From positions 1-57,500 of the forward strand of contig MCFG01000112.1 of assembly GCA_002104895.1 (NCBI GenBank): DNA of 57,500 nucleotides. The letters run 5' to 3'. The notes under the pieces were generated by a model. It made no database searches, was not told where the DNA came from, and worked only from the letters and a program-made list of their open reading frames with translations. Position numbers and translations under genes: made by a program. The first letter of the stretch is position 1, and the number at the start of each line of letters is the position of its first letter. This DNA is from Anaeromyces robustus (lineage: Eukaryota > Neocallimastigomycota > Neocallimastigomycetes > Neocallimastigales > Neocallimastigaceae). This document shows, piece after piece, positions 36,611-47,020 of this stretch.

Positions 36611-36707
36611 TAAACTTATTAAATAGGAACTACTTATTGTAATGTTATTGGATGAGGTTTATTAATTGGACTAGATACAACAATAGATAAATTATGTTCA
36701 CAAGTTT
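36472..36707 (+). repeat. Direct repeat of MATE exon 2 (two 92-bp copies)
   Basis: 36472-36563 and 36616-36707 match with one substitution (A at 36495, G at 36639). Both copies include the 3' splice site, and both carry the same in-frame TGA, so the nonsense change predates the duplication. Confidence 0.95.
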
Positions 36708-37104
36708 ATACTGAAGCAAAAACAACTGAAGAAAAAAAATTAGTTGGAAAAATATTACAAAGAGGATTTGTCACTTTAGTTACATTTTGTGGCTTAATAT
36801 GTTTATTATGGTAAATTTAAACTTAAAATTATATACGATAATGTAAATATTTACTTAATTTATTTTCACCTTTCCTCATCTACAATAATATTATTATAGA
36901 TGTTAAATATAGGGAATACACTGAACCAAACTTAATTTTTTGTAATCAAGACCCCAAGATTGCTAAAGTATCTGGAATTTTTCCTGAATATGAAAGACAT
37001 GGATGTAAGAGAATTATAGAATTATAATCAAAATAAATAAAATTAATGAATTTTTAACATATTAATTAATTAATCTCTTTAATAATTTAACATAATAATT
37101 AATA

Positions 37105-37109
<5 letters not shown>

Positions 37110-37174
<65 letters not shown>
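37110..37174. repeat. (ATT)n in a MATE pseudogene intron
   Basis: Short pure ATT run ending right before the acceptor at 37176-37177. Confidence 0.9.
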
Positions 37175-37176
<2 letters not shown>

Positions 37177-37219
37177 GTAATACCATATATTCTTTTTGAA
37201 TGTGAAAAAAGGATACTTC

Positions 37220-37230
37220 AAATACAAGGT
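37220..37230 (+). repeat. Left target-site duplication of the 5S-derived element
   Basis: AAATACAAGGT, identical to 37812-37822 on the far side of the element. It spans the exon/intron junction of the MATE gene. Confidence 0.9.
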
Positions 37231-37349
37231 GGTTACGGCCATACACACTAGAAAACACCGGATCCCGTCCGATCTCCGAAGTTAAGCTGGTGATGGCGCA
37301 GTCAGTACTATGGTGGGGGACCACATGGGAATACTGCGTGTCGTAATTT
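37231..37349 (+). rRNA. 5S rRNA-like head of the retroposon
   Basis: About 119 bases with the standard 5S layout: GGTTACGGCCATAC start, the conserved ACCGGATCCCGTCCGATC block, box A (GAAGTTAAGC), box C region (AGTACTATGGTGGGGGACC), and a 3' strand TCGTAATT able to pair with the 5' end (with G-U pairs). No T-run terminator follows; sequence reads straight into the SINE body. That argues against a simple functional 5S gene, although the internal promoter looks complete. Confidence 0.85.
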
Positions 37350-37811
37350 AAAGAACGAGAAAAGAAGAAGAGAGGAGATGTGTCGACCAGTTTCTATCCT
37401 GGTTGTTAAGGCGTTTCCTTAGCATACATAAGGCTTCTGGATCGACACCGCATCTACCCCAAGCACAAGTGGTTTTCTCCTTCACGGGTTTTACACTGTG
37501 GCAAGGTAGTGCACAGGTATAGTATTTGAGGCGTAGCTACTCACGCCTCATTAAATAATATAAGTATATGAGTAGATCTTTAAGTCTAATAATGTGGGGT
37601 GCGGCTCTAAATTATTGGGCGGTTTCCTTGGTGACTACTATTCATATGTGGGGCTTGTAGACTGGACCCGTTATTAAGTTAGCGTTAGGGTTTAAGTACA
37701 AATGTAAAATATATGAATATACCAAGGGCGTCGACACCGAAAAGGTAAGGCAGGGAATTTAATTCCGATACATTCATGTGAAAATCACATGATAAGTCTA
37801 TAAAAAAAAAA
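37231..37811 (+). mobile_element. 5S rRNA-derived SINE-like retroposon
   Basis: A block far richer in G and C than its surroundings. It starts exactly at position +1 of a 5S rRNA-like sequence, continues for about 460 bases of non-coding, hairpin-rich sequence and ends in an A-tract (37802-37811 or more). It is flanked by a perfect 11-bp target-site duplication. 5S-headed SINEs are transcribed by RNA polymerase III from the internal 5S promoter and moved by a partner LINE; this is known for the SINE3 class in vertebrates and inferred here. No protein frame is seen, so it is non-autonomous. Internal hairpins: 37386-37403, 37417-37433, 37527-37550, 37754-37766 and 37774-37792, the last just before the tail. 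A TCGACACCG motif occurs at 37442-37450 and 37731-37739. The perfect duplications suggest a recent insertion. Confidence 0.85.
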
Positions 37812-37822
37812 AAATACAAGGT
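37812..37822 (+). repeat. Right target-site duplication of the 5S-derived element
   Basis: AAATACAAGGT, second copy, followed by AAATTG. It restores the splice donor CAAG|GTAAAT of the MATE gene. Its first As merge with the element's A-tail. Confidence 0.9.
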
Positions 37823-38673
37823 AAATTGATATGTATTAAAAAAATATTATATATCACAAAAAAAAAAAAAATAAATAAAAAAAAAATAAATAAAAAAAAA
37901 AAAAATAAAAAAAAAAAAAATAAAAAAAAAAATAAAAAAAAATTAATAATAATAATAATAAAATAAAATAAAATAAAAAAAGGTACAATGTTCATACCAA
38001 TTATAATATTTTTAAGTGCTCTACCAATTGATGCAACATTACATTATTTCTTTATTTTCCCATCATGGAGTCCAATTTCAAATGAATTAACGTATCTCGG
38101 TTCACCTATTGCCACTAGAATAGCATTTACTTATATGAGTTTACTAGGTATACTTTATATTAAATATGTTAGAGGAAATGAATGTTAGAGAGGTATAGAT
38201 TTGAAATGTATATTCAATTTAAAATTATGGAAAGAACTCTTAGTACTTGGTAAACTATTATGATAAAAATTAATTACTATATACTACACTGTCATATGTC
38301 ATACTAATAATACTAAATACTTTTAAAAACATTAATATTTTTTTTCAATATTAAAAACATGATAATAGGTGTTCCTGGTGCTTTCATGGTTAGTAATGAA
38401 TGGTGGGCATATGAAGTATGTTCCTTATTAGCTGGTACTCTTGGAGAAAAATCATTAAGTATTCAATCTATTTTCTCATCTATAACAAATTACACTTATA
38501 ATATACCATTAGGGTTATCAATGGCATCAACTTTAAGAATAGGAAATAAATTCGTATTACATACTTAAATAAAATTTTATAAACATTTATTATTAAACAC
38601 AATAACCAGCGTATTAATAAATTTAATATAAATATTCTCTATTTGTATATAAATGTATGCATAATAGTATATT

Positions 38674-38708
<35 letters not shown>

Positions 38709-39234
38709 CCTTGGGGAAAAAAGTAGTGAAAAAGCAAAATTTCATCAAAATTTTCAATAATTATTGCATTAATTTGTGGATCAATTAATTCATGTATCCC
38801 ATTATGTTTTAGGTATTAATTACCACATATATTTACAAATAATTCTAAATTAATTGTTGGTTGTTCTAAAATATTAATAATTGGAACATTTTATCAAATA
38901 AGTGATGGAATAGCAACTATAGGTAATGGTACTTGTCACCAAAAAATTGGTGCATATATTAATTTTACTGGTTACTGTATTATTGGTTTACCACTTAGTA
39001 GTTACTTCTGTTTCGTTTTTAAATGGAATTTAAATGGTAAAAAAAATGATATAACTATTAATAAAATGTAAATAACTTTATATATTATTAATATATATAG
39101 GTATTTGGATTGGTATGACTACAGCATTATTATCAGTTAGTATTTTAGAATTAATAAAAATATATCATATTGATTGGAATTATGAAGTCCAATGAGCCAC
39201 CGAAATAATCAATAATAATACCATAAAAAATTAA

Positions 39235-39524
39235 TAATCAATTTGACTCTATATCATGTTTTTTTTTTTTTTTTTGTTTTTTTTTAATACCTCTATAGTT
39301 AAAAGAACTTTTCTTTTCTTTTTCAATAAAATTCGCACTCATATTCATTTTAAAAATTATAATATATATATCATTAAATTTTATACAAAACTTAAATATA
39401 TTAAAAAAAAAAAAAAAAAAAGCATATAACACAAATATTCTACTATTAGCACATATAAAATAAATTTCATAATTATATTATTAATTTTATCAAATTTTGT
39501 TTTTTATTTTAATTATTATTATTA

Positions 39525-39586
<62 letters not shown>

Positions 39587-39951
39587 TAAAATAATAAAAT
39601 ATAAAATAAATAATGTTTTTTAAATTTTAAATTAATTATATTTCATATAGAGTATTCATTCTAAATAAAGAATTAATGAATAAAAAAAGTTAAGAATTAT
39701 AATTTATTATTAAAGATTATGTTCTATATATAAAATATTAAAATATAAAAAAAAAATAATAAGGTTATTATACATTTATAATAATTGTATTTCTAATGCT
39801 TCTATATTGTATGATTTTAATATTAAATAATTTAAGTAAAATATGCAATCAATAAATAAATTGTAAGAAAAAAAGTATATATTATAAATAATATATTTGA
39901 TATTTGATATTTGATATTTGATAAGATATTATATATTTTGATAGTAATTAA
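39235..39951. other. Convergent intergenic spacer
   Basis: Between the MATE pseudogene end and the small basic protein gene. It holds an ATT run at 39514-39586 and a TATTTGATATTTGATATTTGA triplication at about 39895-39922. No gene seen. Confidence 0.8.
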
Positions 39952-40422
39952 TTAAATTGCTCCTAATTTTTCAAGTGCAAGTTCAAAGTCATTATTTAAT
40001 TGTTCTTTTTCTAAAAATTTTTCTTGTTGAAGTTTTCTTTGTTCTTCCATTTTTTCCAACTCTAAAGCATGATTTCTTTTATTAGATTTGGGTTGTACAA
40101 GCATTGAAATTTCTTCTATATTAGTATTATCCAATTCATCCTTAAGTTTTCTAGCACTTTGTTTAATTTTATTTTTAGAAAGATCACTTTTTTTTGTTAA
40201 AATTGGAAGTTTTTTAACTTTTAAGTTTTTACTTTTATTAAATGGATCTTGAACTGAAGTAATAACATTACCATTAGTTCCTTTTTTTGAAGTTGTTAAA
40301 GGTGATAAAATTTTTGATAATGTTAAAGAGGTATAAGAAGAAGTTGAACCCTTTTTAATTACATTATTTTTCCTTTCATTGAAATTACTTTTTTTTAATC
40401 TTGCATTTTGTCCCTTTCCCAT
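39952..40422 (-). CDS. Small basic protein, unknown function
   Basis: Single-exon frame of 156 residues with an ATG, codon use like the other genes, and no low-complexity run, so it is probably real. It starts MGKGQNARLKKSNFNERKNN, is Lys-rich throughout, contains an ILSPLTTSKKG segment and ends in a charged helix (LELEKMEEQRKLQQEKFLEK) followed by DFELALEKLGAI. There are no membrane segments or cysteine motifs. The Lys-rich N-terminus with a terminal helix recalls small nucleolar or ribosome-assembly proteins, but I recognise no family. Long T-runs (40430-40530) lie right upstream of the ATG. Confidence 0.6.
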   Translation of the reverse strand: MGKGQNARLKKSNFNERKNNVIKKGSTSSYTSLTLSKILSPLTTSKKGTNGNVITSVQDPFNKSKNLKVKKLPILTKKSDLSKNKIKQSARKLKDELDNTNIEEISMLVQPKSNKRNHALELEKMEEQRKLQQEKFLEKEQLNNDFELALEKLGAI

Positions 40423-40498
40423 TTTATCTTTTTTTTTTTTTTTTTTTTAATATTTTTTTTTTCTTTTTTTTTTTTTTTTTTTTTTAATATTTTTTTTT

Positions 40499-40535
<37 letters not shown>

Positions 40536-40787
40536 TATTTTATTTTATTTTTTTCTGTAAAATAAAAAAAAAATTTATTATGTATTTTTAAATAATTATA
40601 TATAATTATTTAAAGTGATAAATATATAAATATTTATAAATTAAAAAAAAAAAAATTAATAATATAAATTTAAAATTATTTTAGCCAATCATATTAGAAA
40701 ATTATTGTTCATAAATAAAATAAAAGTAATATTTGAATAAATTTATATAAATATTTCGAAATTTCGTGAGCCGTTTTGTTCTTCACA

Positions 40788-40975
40788 ATCCTCTCAGGCC
40801 TATTGGCTAAGATCAAGTGTAGTATCTGTTCTTTTCAGTGTGACAACTGAAACGAGGTATCTTGTACCTCTTGTTGTCTTACTTATTTTTGAGAATCGTC
40901 AGGGTTTCATTAGCTTGCTAATGGCCTTGACATCGGTGTTCCTAGTATTGCACTACCTCTAGGTTACGCCAAGAA
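40788..40975 (+). ncRNA. U2 spliceosomal snRNA
   Basis: The 5' region matches U2 closely: CTCTCAGGCCTATTGGCTAA, then GATCAAGTGTAGTATCTGTT holding the GTAGTA branch-site pairing element. Stem IIa (TTCAGT ... AACTGAA) and IIb (GAGGTA ... TACCTC), and a Sm-type site TTATTTTTGAG follow. Stem III GTCAGGG ... CCTTGAC encloses CATTAG ... CTAATG. Stem-loop IV is CCTAGTATTGCACTACCTCT closed by AGG, almost identical to vertebrate U2. It base-pairs with the intron branch point and with U6. The exact ends are set from alignment and may be off by a few bases. The 5' end is one or two bases shorter than human U2 by eye. Confidence 0.93.
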
Positions 40976-41795
<820 letters not shown>

Positions 41796-42294
41796 TTAAA
41801 AGAATGTCTCTATAATTTCTATAGTATTCAAAAAGTCATTAACTTGTACACTTGGAGTGTAAGGTACAATACCACCATGATGACTAAGTAAGTATAATAA
41901 AGTTAATGACACATTAAACAAAAGATAGATAGTCTTAATAAATAAAATATATAAACATAAATAAAAATATATTAATATCTGTTTTTTTAAAAATAATAAT
42001 AATAATAATAAATTATTAAATTTATAGTAGTATAATTAATACTTATTAATACTTACTAAAAATGTTATCTTTTCTTTTCCAACAAAATTGCTAATTTTAT
42101 CTGCTAAAGCTAATACTATAAATACATTCATAGATTCAAAATATTTTGTTTCAGCTTGAGGTATTATAGTTAAACCAATTAAACCGGCTACAATACAATA
42201 TATTGATACTAAAAAATAATAATTAAAAATGAATAAAAATATATTTTATTTAAATAATAATTAAAAGAAAAAAAAAAAATTTAATTAAAGATCA

Positions 42295-42340
<46 letters not shown>

Positions 42341-43155
42341 TACCTGTTTTATTTAAATCTCTGCTTTTAAAAGTTGATTTTGAAAGAGATTGTATGCAAT
42401 AATAAATGCTTAAGAAATATAATGGTCCATATAATATAGGTAAATTAACTAATAAATGCATACAATTAGGTTCAACTATTTCACTCAAATTTTTTAATAA
42501 ATTATTAATTGGAGTAATGATTAAATAACCCTAATTATGATATGAAATAAAATATAATATAATATAATATAATATAATATAATATAATATAATATAATAT
42601 AATAATTAATATATTTTTATTTCAATTTCAAATTAAATAAATAAAAAAAAAAAAAAAAAAAAACATTACCTTAAATCGTACACTTGCTATTTTTTCTGGA
42701 GCATTCAAAACTTCCATAATATTCTCAAGTGTTACTACATATTTATCATCATATATAATATTTAATGTTCCAAAATAAAGTGAATCTGCTATTATAAATA
42801 TAAAGCCTGATACAACAATTCCTAATGCTAAAGGCATTATCTCATACATTCTATTTATTAACCTTGCAAATTCTTTTTATTAAATATGCAATAAAAAATA
42901 TATATATTATTAGAATATTATTATTATCCAATATTATTACTCTTCATTTTTTTTTTTTTTTTTTTTTTTTTATCATTGTTATTCTCGTTATTATTAATAT
43001 TATTCAAATATATAAATTTCTTACTATTTGAAGCTTGTCGATTATAGCAGATATACAAATATGCCAATATAATAGGTATTACGTAAACCACAAATGATAA
43101 TCTAGCATAAGTACCCACTATAAATAAAAATCCTAAGAAAAATGCCTTAAAAATA

Positions 43156-43214
<59 letters not shown>

Positions 43215-44248
43215 CAATAATAAAAAAATATATATAAATATATATAAAATATAAAAATAATTAATATAATTGTTAATTATTATTAATTAGTAATTATAAT
43301 CAAATATAAATAAATGTATAAAATTTAATATTTAAAATTTACCCTAAATCCATTTAATTGAATATTTCCTATTGCTCTTCTACTAGCACCAGATCCTTTT
43401 ATTTTTCTTTCTCTTAATTTTGCTTGTCTCGGTGGTACACAAGCTAAAAATGTCCATAAACATAAAGCCAATATAATTTCTTCTAATGTATTTGAAAAAG
43501 GTCTCTGGAAAAAAGTTAAAATTAAATATGATGATGAAAATAGAAGTAATGGGGGAAAAGGATCTCTTGATTGAAGAAATCTTATATTATATATACTAAT
43601 ATCTAAAATACATTGCATCAAATAATATAAATCAATTTTTAGTATAAAATGTATATACACGTTATAAACATAAATAATTAAATATTATATATAAAAATTA
43701 GATTAAATTTAATTAATTACAATAAAAAATATATATAAAATTGTTAGAAAAAAAAATAATATTAATATAAAAAATAATATATAAAAAAAAAGATATATTT
43801 AAAAATAATAATAATAAAATAGTAAATATTGATATACTTTAAAATTATTATTCAAATTATTTAAATACTATACCTATAATAAATGTTAAAGCTAATAAAT
43901 ATAAACGGTATAATATAAATAGAGTTGAATCATTTACATAATCTTTTTGAGATATTGTAGTTTTATATATTTTTATTTTATTTTATTTTATTTTGTTTTG
44001 TTTTGTTTTGTTGATAATAATAACACAATTTTTGAGCATTTATAACAATACATAATTATATAAAAAAATAATTTATACACATTTTTATAAATTAGTTATA
44101 GTAATAATATTAATAATTATTTTAAAATATTATATTGAATTACTTTCATATTTAGTAGTTAATAATTTATTATATAAAAGTTTAACAAAACCAAAAGGAA
44201 CACCAATTACTAAAGTACTATTTTAAATGAATTTTATATAGAAAAATA

Positions 44249-44281
<33 letters not shown>

Positions 44282-45107
44282 TAAAAAAAATACATAAAAA
44301 AATACATAATATTATATTAAAATTTAATTACGCTGGCATAATTGAATTGCATGGATTTTCTTTTTCAAAATTTAATATATGTTGAGATTTTGGTTCTAAA
44401 AACTTATCGGCTATTAATAGAGCAGATTATTAAATTTAAATTCATATAATAATATTGTTATTTATAATTATAATAATAATAATAATTGACATAATTACGG
44501 AAAAAAAATAAAAATAAAAATATATATATCAAATTTTTATATAAAATTATATAATTATCATTAATAATAAATAACAAATATGTATATATAAATAATATTT
44601 TCATTGCTAATAATATTTACCATCAGTTAATTTAGTTGTTTCATAATATTCATTAGGATGAAAATACGCTGGTAAAAATGCATATATAATTCTTAATAAG
44701 ACAAGAAAAATATATATTGGTCTTTTTGGTATAGTTTTTGGGGTATATTTTAAAATTTTTGGTAACTGCTGATGTTGTAAATGAGTTGATATTTTTTTCT
44801 TTTGATTACTAAATGCTGCTGTTATTGCTCTAGCTGTAGTAAAAGTACTATTTATTGAAAACTCAGGCTTTATGTATTTATTTAATGCTTCAGGTTTTAT
44901 ATATTTATTTAAAGTTTCGGGCTTTATATATTTATTCAAATTATTTAAGTTTAATGTCTCAGGATTTATATATTTATCAGCTTTTATTTTTATTTTCTTT
45001 TGATATAAAATAAATAAAACGTTATTAATATTTCGTTATTTAAATAATAAATTATAATTATTATACATTCAATTTAAATTATAAATAATTACATCTCGGA
45101 TATTCAT
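41796..45107 (-). CDS. SMP3: GPI mannosyltransferase IV-like (SMP3/PIG-Z, GT22 family)
   Basis: Eleven exons on the minus strand: 45107-45093, 44996-44621, 44410-44332, 44217-44144, 43942-43874, 43602-43343, 43145-43025, 42872-42670, 42530-42344, 42208-42057, 41933-41796. Joined, they give 557 residues. GT22 features: first membrane segment IYIFLVLLRIIYAFLPAYFH followed by HPNEYYETTK at the catalytic HPDE-type site, FQRPFSNTLEEI, GTYARLSFVVYVIPI, FIFIIADSLYF, GYLIITPINNLL, LTIIPQAETKYF and SHHGGIVP. The last three order and spacings fit PIG-Z/SMP3 better than PIG-B or ALG9/12. The enzyme adds the fourth, side-branch mannose to GPI anchors in the ER lumen, from dolichol-phosphate mannose. Residues about 10-55 hold a tandem LNKYIKPE repeat not expected in the family. 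The catalytic Asp of HPDE is Asn here. The 15-nt first exon is the weakest part. Confidence 0.8.
43157..43211. repeat. Long poly(A) tract in an intron
   Basis: More than 50 consecutive A on the plus strand, a poly(T) just upstream of an acceptor on the gene's own strand. It works as, or extends, the polypyrimidine tract of intron 43146-43342. Confidence 0.9.
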
Positions 45108-46785
45108 TTTGTCTATATTTCAATAATTTTAAAAAATAATAATATATATATAATAAAAGAAAATAATCTTATTTTTATATTCTTAGTCTTTTTTTTTATT
45201 ATTATTATTATTTATTATATTTTATTTTATTTTATTTTATTTTATTTTATTTTATTTTATTTTATTTTATTTTATTTTATTTTATTTTATTTTATTTTAT
45301 TTTATTTTATTTTATTTTATTTTATTATTATTATATTTTATATTATTTTATTTTATTTTATTTTATTTTATTTTATTTTATTTTATTTTATTTTATTTTA
45401 TTTTATTTTATTTTATTATTATTATTATTATTATTATTTATTATATTTTATTTTATTTTATTTTATTTTATTTTATTTTATTTTATTTTATTTTATTTTA
45501 TTTTATTTTATTTTATTTTATTTTATTATTTTATTTTATTTTATTTTATTTTATTTTATTATTTTATTTTATTTTATTTTATTTTATTTTATTTTATTTT
45601 ATTTTATTTTATTTTATTTTATTTTATTTTATTTTATTTTATTTTATTTTATTTTATTTTATTTTATTTTATTTTATTTTATTTTATTTTATTTTATTTT
45701 ATTTTATTTTATTTTAATATATTAAATTTATTTCTGTCTTGGATTTTCGTTTTTTCTTTTTGATTTGGTTTTGGTTTGTTTTTATTTATATATATATATA
45801 TTTTTTTTTTTTTGTTTTATTTTGTTTATCGAGTTTCTTGTTATTCCTTTTTAATTTTCTTATTAAAATTATTATTTATCTTGTTTTTATTCTTTACTTT
45901 TTGAAATAAATATATATAATATATAATTTACTCTCTAAAATCAATTAAAATATAATTAATAAGAATTGATTAATTATTCGAAATATATATATTTGAAAAT
46001 TGTTATATTTATTTATTATTATAAAAATATACTGAATAAATAATGATATCATGAAAATATATATATTAATATATGCAATATTTTTGATAATGCATTGATA
46101 AATATAAAAATTAAATAAAAGAAAATAAATTAATTATATAAATTGTAATTTCTTTTTAATTTTTATGTTATTAATTTTATTTTAAAGCAAATACACATAA
46201 ACATTTAAAATTAAAGAAATAAAATAAATTAATGTTCTCATATGTATTAATATAACAAAAAAATATTTCTATATATATAAGTATATTAATATTAAATATA
46301 ATATTATTAGATTTATATATAAGATTTTTTATTTTTTTTATATTTTTATATTTTTTGTCTTTAATTTCTTATTTTTATTAATTATTAATTGACTTAGAAA
46401 GAATTATAAAATTAAACATTATAATTTCTAAATTTCAAAAAAAAATATTAATAATTTATAATTAATTAATTAATTAATTATACTAATAAATAATATAGAC
46501 TTTAATTACTATTATGTCTTAATTATAAATATTAACATTGTTTTTTTGTTTGTTTGTTTATTTATTCTTAGAAAAAAAAAAAAAAAAACTTTCTAATTTA
46601 TATTATTCTTTTTTTCTTCTTGCTTTGTTTTGTTTTGTTTTTTATAACATTTTTTTTTATGTAAAAAAAAATAAAAAATTAAAAAAAAAACTTTTATTAC
46701 TGGTACTTATATATTATTAAATAATAAAGTTAATTTAACAGAAAACTAAGGAATTTAAAATATTTGTTCATGATTATAATAATTC
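45108..46785. other. Repeat-rich spacer
   Basis: Starts at the GPI mannosyltransferase ATG and includes the TTTTA array. The remainder is AT-rich with no recognised gene. Confidence 0.75.
45216..45716. repeat. (TTTTA)n pentanucleotide array, about 0.5 kb
   Basis: Near-uninterrupted TTTTA units with brief ATT interruptions at about 45325-45340 and 45416-45440 and a missing T at two points. It lies just upstream of the GPI mannosyltransferase gene. Confidence 0.97.
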
Positions 46786-46786
46786 C

Positions 46787-46857
<71 letters not shown>

Positions 46858-46864
46858 TATTTAC

Positions 46865-46911
<47 letters not shown>

Positions 46912-46918
46912 TATTTAC

Positions 46919-46949
<31 letters not shown>

Positions 46950-46956
46950 TATTTAC

Positions 46957-47015
<59 letters not shown>

Positions 47016-47020
47016 TTATT
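46786..47020. repeat. (TTTA)n array with TATTTAC spacers
   Basis: TTTA array broken by three TATATTTACTTA spacers at about 46857, 46912 and 46949, which points to internal segment duplication. Confidence 0.95.

Larger units (their letters stand above)
36054..39234 (+). pseudogene. Decayed MATE-family multidrug/toxin extrusion transporter
   Basis: Recognisable exons: 36054-36375, 36483-36560 (first copy), 36627-36810 (second copy), 36913-37004, 37178-37228, 37983-38249, 38369 to about 38556, about 38708-38812, about 38821-39034 and about 39101-39234. Family blocks in order: SEILRNTLILMPVVFIGHKT, GLLIGLDTTIDKLCSQVYTE, CNQDPKIAKVSGIF, IPYILFECEKRILQIQG, LGSPIATRIAFTYM, GVPGAFMVSNEWWAYEV, SIQSIFSS, HQKIGAYINFTGYCIIGLPL, GIWIGMT. 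MATE proteins export organic cations or drugs across membranes using ion gradients. Damage: in-frame TGA in both copies of exon 2, TAG at 38186-38188, an apparent frameshift near 38740, an exon duplication, and a 581-bp retroposon at an exon end. A functional product is unlikely. Confidence 0.88.

Noticed and set aside
37231-37349. Simple functional 5S rRNA gene
   Set aside because: No T-run terminator after the 3' end, and the block continues to an A-tail with flanking target duplications, so it is better read as the head of a retroposon. A residual transcriptional role is not excluded.
36483-38188. UGA/UAG recoding (for example selenocysteine or Trp) in the MATE gene
   Set aside because: Other damage is present (frameshift, exon duplication, retroposon). 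No recoding is seen in the intact genes of the window, which use TAA or TAG as ends.
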